Of a DNA stretch of 64,000 bases, positions 33,891-43,374 are shown one piece after another. Within the stretch, counting starts at the first letter, position 1, and every line of letters starts with the position of its first letter. The notes beneath the pieces are model-generated. The model saw nothing but the letters and a program-made list of their open reading frames with translations. It was not told the origin of the DNA and made no database searches. Both the position numbers and the translations under genes were made by a program. Source of the DNA: Ananas comosus (lineage: Eukaryota > Streptophyta > Magnoliopsida > Poales > Bromeliaceae); assembly GCF_001540865.1 (NCBI RefSeq), contig NC_033621.1, forward strand, positions 19,939,787 through 20,003,786, written 5' to 3'.

Positions 33891-34963
33891 TAATCCAACA
33901 TTATGTTACTGTATTGAACCAAACAAGATAATATAGTTTCAGTAGTAATTTGATTCAGAAATATCTAGTATGTTGAAATAACATGTAATACTATAATGCG
34001 AACCAAACACATTCGAAGATAAAGTCATTTTGAAAAGGACATTGATGATATTTTTAAGTTTAGAGGGTATTTATAAAATTATGGTATCTTAGAGGAATAT
34101 TAATAAAATTATTTCAAAAAAATGAAAAAAACTATAATCATTGAAACAAAAACAACAATATTGTTGATATTTCAACTGTCAGAATCAATGCATGGATTTG
34201 AAGTTTGACATTTGAACACTCTAGAAGAAGGGACAAAACCATTATGTATACTGACTTTCTTAGTCCCAATATATTTTTGGTCAAACAATAAGATATATAA
34301 AATTTATTGTAATTATTGACTTGAATAATGAGGCGTGTTATACTTTAATTCTTAAATTTTAATTACTTGTAATTTTTGACTCGGATTAATTACAAGGTTT
34401 GTGATATTTTAGTTTTTGAACGTTTTGAATTATACTAATATTCTACTTGAATATACAAGAAAATTAAGTTGCTACATTAGGTACATTATTTTGATATTAT
34501 TAATTCATACGTACTTCCTCGAAAAAAATAAGTTGTAGAACTTGATTGCAGCAATTTAAAAATTTCGAGAACTAAAGTACAAATGCTTTACAGTTCAAAC
34601 CAAAATTTACTGCTAATTAAAGTTCGAAAGTAAAATATCACGTGTTTTATAGATTGAACTATAAATTATAATAAATTAAAGTTCGCGTACTAAAATATTG
34701 TGCGCATCATAATTTGAGGACCAAAAGTGTAGTTTATCTATTAAATTATTACAAGCTTGATAGGTCCGAGTGCCGTAATGATGCTATCTAAAAAATAAAA
34801 TATTTTATTTGTAAGGGTACAGAAAAGCTACCCAAAGTCGTTATCAACAGAAATTTCTATGTTCTTAAATTTTGACAATTTTAATTAACGACTCATTTTT
34901 TCTATTTTTTCTTATGGCATGGCATTGGAATTTATTTTTTCCTTTTTTCTTATTTTTATAACA
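33891..34963. other. AT-rich non-coding DNA
   Basis: No coding potential or structural RNA is recognised. Part of it (about 34540-34740) has the AAAGTTCGAAAGTAAAATAT / GGACCAAAAGTGTAG style also seen near 60150-60250 and 59340-59450, which suggests an old dispersed repeat. Confidence 0.6.
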
Positions 34964-35173
34964 TCTCTCCCTACTACGCGAGCTGCATGCATGTCTTACT
35001 AACTGGACTATCATATATAGAAGTGTCTTTTTTTTAAAAATTTTAAGTTATACATCAAAATAACGTTTTCTGCATCTCTTAATTATTAATTATACATACA
35101 GCCCATAAATTGATCGAGTCCCCAGAAACTTCAAATCACGTTGGTTGAACTTTCATTGAAACACAAAAAATAT

Positions 35174-36351
35174 GGGGGTGTTTGACCCTGCTTTAGAAAA
35201 GTTATTCTGAGCATAAAAGTGATTATGAGCTCAGTGAAGTGCTTGGTAATAAGTGCTTAAAAATCTGACTCTGCTTTTTAGAATCAGAGATCTTATTTTG
35301 AAGGACCCAGAATTAGAAATATAAAATGTTTCTTTTGAAAATTTGATTCAGATTTTGGATTCAAACTGAAAATTTTTATTTTAATTTTAGATTCAAAGTA
35401 AAAATTTAAATTTAATTCTAATATTAAATTTTAAATTTAATTTTGAATTTTTAAATTTCAACTTTTCAAAGTTAAAATTTAGATTTTAGATTTTAAATTT
35501 TAAATTTTAAATTTTCAAATTTTAAATTTATTTTTAAATTAAAATATTAATTTTTAAAATTTTCTCAAATTTTAAATTTATTTCAAATTAAAATTTAAAA
35601 TTTAAAATATTTTAAAATGAAATTTAGTTAAAATATTAATATATGTAAACATCAAAAGAATTTTACCAAACAGTTTTACAAAGTTTACTTTAGAAAAATC
35701 ACTTTTATCTAAATTCAACCAAACGCTCTACAGCTTTTAATCAAATTTATTTATCCAAACCAACATTAGTTATGCATATTCAATTTAAAAGCTGTAGAGC
35801 GTTTGGTTGAATTTAGATAAAAGTGATTTTTCTAAAGTAAACTTTGTAAAACTGTTTGGTAAAATTCTTTTGATGTTTACATATATTAATATTTTAACTA
35901 AATTTCATTTTAAAATATTTTAAATTTTAAATTTTAATTTGAAATAAATTTAAAATTTGAGAAAATTTTAAAAATTAATATTTTAATTTAAAAATAAATT
36001 TAAAATTTGAAAATTTAAAATTTAAAATTTAAAATCTAAAATCTAAATTTTAACTTTGAAAAGTTGAAATTTAAAAATTCAAAATTAAATTTAAAATTTA
36101 ATATTAGAATTAAATTTAAATTTTTACTTTGAATCTAAAATTAAAATAAAAATTTTCAGTTTGAATCCAAAATCTGAATCAAATTTTCAAAAGAAACATT
36201 TTATATTTCTAATTCTGGGTCCTTCAAAATAAGATCTCTGATTCTAAAAAGCAGAGTCAGATTTTTAAGCACTTATTACCAAGCACTTCACTGAGCTCAT
36301 AATCACTTTTATGCTCAGAATAACTTTTCTAAAGCAGGGTCAAACACCCCC
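35174..36351. repeat. foldback element: 567-bp arms, 44-bp loop
   Basis: Arms 35174-35740 and 35785-36351 are exact reverse complements in every stretch I compared, including outer, middle and inner parts, and have equal length. Termini are GGGGGTGTTTGACCCTGC. The inside is very AT-rich with AAATTTTAAATTT strings. TAT lies beside the left end and (A)N-TAT beside the right end, so the TSD cannot be settled. It resembles a foldback MITE; an assembly palindrome is the alternative, and the ambiguous base N at 36353 sits exactly at its border. Confidence 0.85.
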
Positions 36352-36353
36352 AN

Positions 36354-36702
36354 TATAATTTTAGATCCCATTCAAAAATTAAAAAAATAAATTTAAAAAT
36401 TAAATTTTAATCAGTTTCGGTGCTATTTACTATATAGTTTAAAATTTTTATAATTTATATAAATTTTTCGCTATTTTTGTACCTGTTGACCCACTCCTCC
36501 CTCTCTTTTTTTTTCCTTTCCTCTTCTAATATTTTTTTCCCTTTTCCCTCTCTTTTCTGATCTTTTTTGTTTTGTTTCGTATAATTTTAGATCCCATTCA
36601 AAAATTAAAAAATTAAATTTAAAAATTAAATTTTAATCTGTTTCGGTGCTATTTACTATATAGTTTAAAATTTTTAAAATTTATATAAATTTTTCGCTGC
36701 GT
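36354..36702 (+). repeat. direct duplication, ~123-bp unit
   Basis: TATAATTTTAGATCCCATTC...TTTTTCGCT at 36354-36475 recurs at about 36580-36702 with few changes (for example ATCAG against ATCTG before TTTCGG). A pyrimidine-rich spacer of about 105 bp separates them. The second copy runs into the Helitron-like end; the first looks like the same end cut short before its hairpin. Confidence 0.8.
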
Positions 36703-36720
36703 AGCGCGGGCCTTCACTAG

Positions 36721-37205
36721 TAATTATAACTACAATATAATTAAAAACACATGCAGATGGACAGAGAGTAATTCTAGTTATATTTAATAATCTACTCGAC
36801 AGTATGTATGTCACGTTCTGGATATGTCTACCTAAAACCAAATTTCACAACCCGAACCAACCCTTAATCTGAGTCAAATCCGAATTTCAGATTTGAATCC
36901 TATGCAACTCTCTCTCAATCTATCTCACCCTTGTGTTCGCAGGCTTACTAATAAACTCTCCTACTTGTGCGCTACAATTAATTGTGCCGTAACAGGTCAA
37001 CTATTACAGTTAATATTTACAAGAATATTTTGCCTTTGTAAAAAAATAGTTTTTCTTCAGAAAACTTCAGAAAATTTAATTTAGAGATCACGTGGATTGG
37101 CATAAATGTCAGCATAAATTTATTATAGAAAAAACTAAAATACAGAAAACTCTGTGTAAATATTCATTTTTGTACTTCAGCTCTATGTCTTTTAAGAATC
37201 TCTAT
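36721..37205. other. non-coding spacer
   Basis: AT-rich sequence between the Helitron-like end and the copia LTR. The open frame at 36893-37084 has no recognisable domain and I do not count it as a gene. Confidence 0.6.
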
Positions 37206-37872
37206 GGTTGGGTTAGTGATATTAAATTCACTTATTAGCCTATTTGGTTTTATTTTGGATTTGGTTCAACAACTTATGTAATGGGCTAGTTAGTAATTGG
37301 TTTGGGCTTTAGTTGAACCCCATTTGGTATTTTGGGCCAAGTGATGTTAAGAGAGTTTCTCTTTGGGTTTAGAAAAAGAGAGTTCTTATTGTTTGTTCTC
37401 TAGATTTTTTCTTTTCTTGTAATAGAGAAGAGAGGTGTAGAGAGGGTTGGAGAAGGAGCTCTCTTGTTCTTCTTGCTTGATTCAAAAGCTTCCAAGGTAG
37501 ATTGGAGGAATTCAAAGAGATATTCCGAAGCGGGATTCGCGGAATCGAAAGGTGCTTCAAAGAAGGTGTAGCAAGAAGGGATTTCCATTGGAGATTGTAA
37601 GCCCATTGTAATAGAGTGGTAATCTCTAACCAAATCTTGTAATCCCCTCATTTGATAGTAGATTTGATCTCTCCGTGCCCGTGGATGTAGCCCAGTTTGG
37701 GTGAACCACGTAAATCTTGTGTTGTTGTTGTGGTTGTGCTTGGATTTTTCTCTTTTAACTTCATTTACTCCAATCTTGCATATCTTGGTTGTAGATAATT
37801 TAGATACATCACATTTGTTTACTAGTGTGATTAGTATCTTGATAGTGAGGGTTCCGTCATTAGCTCACTACA
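37206..37872 (+). repeat. 5' LTR of old copia element
   Basis: It starts GGTTGGGTTAGTG (the other LTR has TGTTGGGTTAGTG, so the first T is mutated) and ends AGCTCACTACA. 667 bp. It lacks the SINE found in the right LTR and thus shows the empty target site CACATTTGTTTACTAGTGTG near 37810. Confidence 0.88.
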
Positions 37873-37874
37873 AT

Positions 37875-37886
37875 TGGTATCAGCGC
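37875..37886 (+). other. primer-binding site of old copia element
   Basis: TGGTATCAGCGC, two bases after the LTR; one mismatch from TGGTATCAGAGC, the initiator Met-tRNA type site. Confidence 0.85.
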
Positions 37887-37924
37887 TTCAAGGTTGAGTG
37901 CAAGGTGTTCGATAAATTATCTCA

Positions 37925-39487
37925 ATGGCAACAAATTAATTGGAAGTAGACAAATTTGATGGAAAGAGAAACTTTGAACTTTGGAAGTTAAAAGTTCATA
38001 ATTTATTAGTACAACATGGGCAATACAAGGCTCTACTTGGGAGAGATAAGAAACCGGAGTGGATGACCGATGATGAATGGGAGGAGATGAACATGAAAGC
38101 TTTAGCCACCATTCGCATGTGCTTGGCAGATGAATTTATTTTCAATATAATTGGAGAGAAAACGGCTTTTGGATTATGGGCAAAGTTAGAGAGCTTGTAC
38201 CAAAACAAGTCAATTACCAACTGGATTTTCTTGAAGAGACGGTTGTACTCTTTGAGAATGAAAGAAGGCACCAAGGTCTCCGAGCACTTGAATGTATTCA
38301 ACAACATTATTTGTGAGCTTGAGAGTATCGGAGAGAAGATAAAGGATGAAGATAAGGCCATCACTTTGTTTTGCACATTGCCGGATTCCTATGAGACTTT
38401 GATTACAAGTTTAAGTTGCACTAAAGAGGATTCTCTTGACTTGGACACCGTTTGTAGTGCATTGTTGGCCGATGAACTTCCAAAGAATGTAACTTTGGGG
38501 AGTTCGGAGGGTGAAACGGAAGCACTTGTAGTAAGAGGTCGTTATAAAGAACGTGAAAATATGTCAAGAAATTTTTCAAGAAGCAAGTCAAAGAATAGAT
38601 CAAAGTCTAGAAATCGGAATGACAAAAGGCTTTGTTGGTTTTGTGGCAAATCCGGACATATGAAGAAAGATTGTCTAAAAAGAAAAAGTTCCAATGGCGG
38701 AAGGGACAATGGTGAATCAAGTAGTAGTAAACAAAACTCGGAATCGAACAATGAAGCACGTCAAGTTGAAGAAACAACATCGGGTGTTATTGATGATGAG
38801 GTCTTGATGGCGGGTTCTAGTTCGGTGTTTAATCAAAATTGGATTCTTGATAGTGGCGCTACTCATCATATGTGCCCACATCGTTCATGGTTCATTACCT
38901 ATGAGGAATGCAATGGTGGTACGATTTCGATGGGAAACAACTCAACTAGTAGAACGGTGGGAGTTGGTTCGGTGCACTCGAGAATATATAATGGAATGGT
39001 CCGGGTACTTAAAAATGTGCGACATGTTCCGAATTTGAAGAAAAGTTTGATCTCTCTCTCCGAATTGGACAACAAAGACTACAAATTTACAGGGCAAGGT
39101 GAAGTTATAAAAGTCTCCAAAGGTGAGTTGGTTGTCATGAAAGGCATTCGGGTTGGAAACTTGTACAAGCTATTGGGGAGTACAATGACGGATGAAACTT
39201 ATGCGGCGACGGAAAATGATGACCTTCCTCTCCGACTATGGCATAGAAGGTTGGGTCATATGAGTAAGAAGGGTATGAAGGTTTTAGTAGAGAAGAAACT
39301 TATACCGGATATTACTTTTAGTGACTCGGAATTTTGTGAGCATTGTGTTTAGGGAAAACATCATAAGCAGAGCTTCAAAGCCGGGAATCATACAAGTAAA
39401 GATATTATTGACTACATTTGTACGGATGTGTGGAGTTCTCCTACTACTTCATATGGTGGTGCCAATTATTATATATCATTTATTGAT
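37925..39487 (+). pseudogene. gag-pol: copia gag-protease-integrase N-terminal part
   Basis: The likely original start is ATG at 37925, but a TAA occurs four codons later, so the open frame now begins downstream (37940). The gag core (KFDGKRNFELWK, FLKRRLYSLRM, LPDSYETL), a basic SRSKSKNRSKSR stretch and one zinc knuckle CWFCGKSGHMKKDC follow. The protease has WILDSGATHHMCP. The pre-integrase region reads LWHRRLGHMSKKGM and ends at TAG 39350-39352. The frame continues past the stop through the first integrase Asp region (CTDVWSSP) to FIDD at 39487, where the SIRE-type element begins. Confidence 0.88.
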
Positions 39488-39492
39488 GACTT

Positions 39493-40889
39493 TGAGGATC
39501 AAAATGGCAACCTAAGAGGGGGGGTGAATTAGGTTTCTAAAATAAAAGTCCAAATAATCAAGCAAATTAAAAACTGATGCAAATGCAAACTCGAAAAGCA
39601 CACGATCAATTTGTTTCGAGGTTCGGCACTTTGCCTACGTCCCCGCCAACTTCTCAACACTCGAGAATGTTGGATCTCCACTAGATGATGCTTTTGCGGG
39701 CAAGCACCAAGCCTTCACATCAACTCCTTCTTCTTTCAAGCTTCAAGAATTTGCTTTTTTCTCTTTTTACAAGATTAAATCTCACTACAAGTTTCACTCA
39801 AGTTTAGAGAGAGAAATGAGAGCTAAGAGTATTAAGATCACTGAAGTTTTTAAGCTCAAAATGAACTATCAAAATTGCTACTAAGAGAGGCCTCAATATC
39901 ATCTATTTATAGCCTCGGGCAGCCTCTGTTGGTTGCACTTTCGGGCGCCCTAAAACTGTTTCCGGGCGCCCAGAAGTTCGTGCACGCCAGCTGCCTGTCG
40001 GACCACGTGCGCCGCTTTTCTTGACTTTGTATGTTTGGGCCGTCAAAAATTTGTGGGCGCCCAGATCTCGAGGAACAGCTTTTCTGACACGCGCAGCTTT
40101 TCTTGACTTCGTAAGTTCTGGGCCGTCAAAAGTTGTGGGTGCACAGAACACGAGGAACCGCTTTTCTGACACGCGCCGCTTCCTCTGGATTTGGGCCATC
40201 AGAAATTGTGGGCGCCCAGATCTCGAGGGACAACTTTTCTGACATGCGCCGTTTTTCTGGATTCGAGCCGTCAAAAGTTGTGGGCGCCCAGAACTCGTGC
40301 TGACTTTCTTGCCAGACAGCCCAGATTGCGTGCGCCGCTGCTTCCATAAAATCTGGGCGCCCAGATTTTGCGCCGCCTGTTGTCGCAACCTGTCAAGTCA
40401 AATAGTCTTGGTGTTTCTGGATCACCCGAACAGCAAACAGGCAGGATCCAAAAGGTCTCAAAAGATTCGGATCCACTTTAGGGCGCCCAGAACAGGGTCC
40501 AGAAATTGCAACTTTACAGAACACAGAATTTGAGCAATTTTTGAATATTTAAAAGTCCTTTTCACCTAATCATAAATTTAGAAATTTGTTTAAGTGATCT
40601 ATAAGGTGATAAGATGAATAGTTTAAACTTAGCTCAAAGTTTCTCACTCTAATCATAAAGCATAATATTAATCAAATTAAGAATGGAGAGAGTGAGTTTG
40701 TCTATTTGACAAAAGAAGCAAACACAGCTTCAAGTGGTGAAGCTTGGTGCTAGAATATTGCCCATCTTGAATCCTTTTTGAAGATAGAGAGATCTAAAAC
40801 ACAAGACTCAAGATAAAAGATTAGTCCAATAATCGTGATTATTTGTTATCATCAAAATCTAATAGACGATTAGGGCCACTAGGCCAACA
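39493..40889 (-). repeat. 3' LTR of SIRE-type element
   Basis: 1397 bp, TGAGGATC...GGCCAACA on the plus strand. In element orientation the U3 carries the GGGCGCCC array (40488-39943), then TATAAATAG (complement of 39903-39911) about 30 bases on. The copy at 48233-49637 matches it throughout; one 9-10-base indel lies near 39585. Confidence 0.93.
39943..40488. repeat. GGGCGCCC palindrome array in LTR U3
   Basis: Seven perfect GGGCGCCC sites are at 39943, 39964, 40055, 40210, 40282, 40355 and 40481, plus a decayed one (GGGTGCAC) at 40137. The middle sites are 72-82 bases apart because they sit in a tandem repeat of about 73-82 bp containing TTTTCTGACACGCGC and GCCGTCAAAAGTTGTGGGCG blocks. The array lies just upstream of the TATA box in element orientation. 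The same sites are in the other LTR (about 48692-49237). Confidence 0.92.
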
Positions 40890-40904
40890 ATCTCCCCCTT
40901 TTTG
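40890..40904 (-). other. polypurine tract of SIRE-type element
   Basis: The minus strand reads AAAAAGGGGGAGAT directly before the 3' LTR, the expected primer for plus-strand synthesis. Confidence 0.85.
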
Positions 40905-41205
40905 ATGATGACAAATAATGTGATATAATATCCAAATGAGTAGAGAGTAAAAGAGTAGAATACTCCCCCTAAATATATGCATATATTTAACAAGCATAAA
41001 ACACAATCATAGGCATAGCATATATCACAATAAAAGAAGTAAGCAATCATGTAGGCAAATGTCAAAATATAAACGAGATTCACATAGCCTAACATAATAA
41101 AACATAAGCAGCATAATAAACCATAACCATAGCATAGTATATCACATAGCAAGTTCTCCCCCTTTGTCATCACAAAAAAAAGCATAAAAGTGGTAAAAAA
41201 ATAAG

Positions 41206-42447
41206 CTAATCATCATCATCATCGTTATCCTCTTCATCGTCCTCATGATTTGTAGGCGAAACTGGTGGAGGCATAGTGGAGGAGGATGGTCGATCAGTGT
41301 GGGGTCCATACGCGGCATAAAAGGCACTCGAAGGTCCAAAGAGGGAGTCCATGTATGCCTTAATGCCGGAAACGTCTGTCTGGAGAGCATGCATATGGTC
41401 TTCCATCCTATCAAGTCGATCAAAAACCTGGTTTTGAAAATCCATAGGTGGAGGAACATAGGGTGGAGGCACAGCAGGGGGTGGCTCAAATGGTGGAGGA
41501 GATGCTCGTGGCGGCGGCTCAACCGGTGGAGAAGGTGCTCGAGGGGGCGGCTCATAAGGCATAGGATCATCCTCGGCGTCGTCAATGTCATCACCATGCT
41601 CGCTAGGCGAATCAATCACATGTTTCCTTACCCAAATGCCATGACGATTTTTCTTGAAGCCGAGAGTGGAGAAAGTGGCTGTAGAAATGGCAGTGGGGTA
41701 CTTCATCGGCCTTACGTCAGAAAGATCAAATGACATGAACTCGAGAACAGCGGTGAGCAAAGAGCCATATGGAAGTGAGCGCGAGGGATGAGAAATGGCG
41801 ACGGCCATGTGGCGAATGATGATATACCCCAAATTTACCCGGATCCCCGCAAATAGATGATGAAGTAGAAAAAGATCCATTTTTTGAACAGCGGTGTGGT
41901 GACCGTCGCGAGGAAGAACTACTTTAGTTAGTAAAAAGTGGGCGAGGCGGTGAGGAAAGGAAAGATGAGAGCAATCTTCTCGTGAAGTAGATTCTTCACA
42001 AAGAAAATGATTGCGGAGTTGCGCCTCAGAAAATGCAGGAAAGTTCCAAGTGTTGGTTTGATAATAGCAAACCCCGTCATTAGGAATGTTCAAAACAGTG
42101 TGAAGAAGGATAGGAGTGATGGCAAAAACACGTCCCCGGAAGTGGGAAGTAATAGTAGTATATTCGGAATTAAAAGTGGCATTTGCATAAAAAGTCCTAA
42201 TTAGATCCGGATAAAATGGTCGCGAATTTTGAACAAAGAAATCCCATCCAACTTGTGTGAGTTTATCCAAAAGTTCATAGCAATCAAAATTGAGATGATG
42301 AATATTACGGCAAGGTTGAACGGGACGACCTAAAAGATATTTATCTTGAGCCTCTCTAGATACAAAGTTAAAAGCATCAAAATCTTCATTTTGATCATAT
42401 CTATGTGAGGGAGATCCTCTTCTAGATGCATTTTTAGTTCTAGGCAT
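41206..42447 (-). CDS. third ORF of SIRE-type element (413 aa)
   Basis: The open frame lies between pol and the 3' LTR, where SIRE/Maximus elements carry an extra gene sometimes called env-like. Residues 1-20 are basic (MPRTKNASRRGSPSHR). Residues 20-280 form a compact domain with NFVSREAQDKYLLGR, GWDFFVQNSRPFYPDLIRTFY and FRGRVFAITPILLHTVLNIP blocks, similar in style to the 'putative plant transposon protein' domain. About 295-345 is a Pro-rich stretch with PPPRAPSPP-type repeats, 350-375 a short coiled-coil-like segment, and the last ~15 residues are Glu/Asp. I see no signal peptide or convincing membrane helix, so a fusion-protein role is not supported here. Function unknown. Confidence 0.8.
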   Translation of the reverse strand: MPRTKNASRRGSPSHRYDQNEDFDAFNFVSREAQDKYLLGRPVQPCRNIHHLNFDCYELLDKLTQVGWDFFVQNSRPFYPDLIRTFYANATFNSEYTTITSHFRGRVFAITPILLHTVLNIPNDGVCYYQTNTWNFPAFSEAQLRNHFLCEESTSREDCSHLSFPHRLAHFLLTKVVLPRDGHHTAVQKMDLFLLHHLFAGIRVNLGYIIIRHMAVAISHPSRSLPYGSLLTAVLEFMSFDLSDVRPMKYPTAISTATFSTLGFKKNRHGIWVRKHVIDSPSEHGDDIDDAEDDPMPYEPPPRAPSPPVEPPPRASPPPFEPPPAVPPPYVPPPMDFQNQVFDRLDRMEDHMHALQTDVSGIKAYMDSLFGPSSAFYAAYGPHTDRPSSSTMPPPVSPTNHEDDEEDNDDDDD

Positions 42448-42470
42448 TTTTTTTTTTTTTTTTTTTTTTT
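42447..42470. repeat. T24 homopolymer at the third ORF start
   Basis: An uninterrupted run of about 24 T lies directly before the start codon of the third ORF in element orientation (a poly-A leader on the minus strand). Confidence 0.95.
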
Positions 42471-42954
42471 ATGTAAAAATCTGAAAGCTAGGGTTAAAAA
42501 AAAAGGAAATCAAAATACAAGATCTAGGATGCAATGGTAAAGATCATGGTAGAGGAAAAGATTATGATGCACAAAATACAAAAATAGATAAATGAGGAAC
42601 ACAGTTGGGGTTAACAGTAAAAAAAAATTAATGCTAAAGATGAACAAAATGCAATATCTAAGATGCTAAGATGTAAATCTAGGTAGAGGATGAGATTATG
42701 GTGCAAGAAGTACAAGAGATCTGCAAAAAAAAAAAATTAAAAAAAAATTGCAAGCTTAGGGTTAACAGCAGGAAGAAGAACAAAAAAAAATGGAGAGGAA
42801 ATACCACTGATAGAGGAGAAGATGAGAGGAGATCTGAGTGCTGGAGAAGATTTGGGCGGTTCTGAAGAGGGCTGGGCGCAAGATCTGGGCGACCGGACGG
42901 AGAGGAGGAAGAAGAAGGAAAAAAAAATGGAAGATAGGGCTTGTCGGGCTGCTG

Positions 42955-43230
42955 GGGACGACAAGGGGGCCCGCTAGCGGGTTTCGGGCGCTCATGCGGG
43001 TCGGCGAGGTCGCCCGGATCCGCAACCCGGAACCCGCCACGGCGGTCAAAGCGGCGCGGCGGTCAAAGCGGGCGCGAGTGCGGGTCGGATCGATCGCCCG
43101 GATCCGGAACCCGGTAACCCGCCAGCACGGTCAAACCGGCGAGGCGGTCAAAGCGGGTTTTCGGGTGCGGGTGCGAACCGAGTGGTCGCCCGGATCCGAA
43201 GCCCGTTAACCCGTTAGGTCGGTCAGACGG
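42955..43230. repeat. GC-rich tandem repeat between pol and third ORF
   Basis: Three units of 84-92 bp are marked by CGCCCGGATC at 43011, 43095 and 43187, each with AACCCG and CGGTCAAAGCGGG blocks. GC content is far above the rest of the element. The segment lies in the 0.9-kb spacer between the pol stop (43375) and the third ORF start (42447). No protein is evident; an open frame across it is repeat-derived. Confidence 0.8.
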
Positions 43231-43374
43231 TGCACTGTGTGGTCAACACATGTTTCGGGCGCCCGAAAATTTTCGGGCGACCGGAAATTTTCGTCCGTAA
43301 AATGTGCAAAACAAAAAGGTGTAAAAAAAAATAATAAAATTGCAAGGCAAATATAACAGTGAAAAAGGAGAAAA

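Larger units (their letters stand above)
34964..36720 (+). mobile_element. probable non-autonomous Helitron
   Basis: The right end reads CGCTGCGTAGCGCGGGCCTTCACTAG followed by T. It has a short GC-rich hairpin (CGCT..AGCG, with GCGCGGGC), then about ten bases, then CTAG before a T, as plant Helitron 3' ends do. The left end TCTCTCCCTACTACGCG is preceded by A, fitting insertion between A and T with no TSD. No Rep/helicase gene is present. Inside are a large inverted repeat (35174-36351) and a tandem duplication (36354-36702). The 5' end is the less certain one. Confidence 0.5.

Noticed and set aside
36893..37084. Small plus-strand open frame upstream of the copia LTR
   Set aside because: No start context, domain or codon pattern supports it; its length is expected by chance.
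37201..37205. TSD of the old copia element (TCTAT left, ATTTT right at 56632-56636)
   Set aside because: The two flanks do not match well enough; the duplication has decayed or one flank has been rearranged.
40021..40388. Open frames across the copia LTR palindrome array (also in the other LTR near 48769-49136)
   Set aside because: They are by-products of the tandem repeat, occur on both strands, and the repeated peptide has no protein-family look.
39943..40488. CRISPR-like array
   Set aside because: Regular spacing is due to a tandem repeat in a plant LTR; the 'spacers' are themselves related and there are no cas genes.
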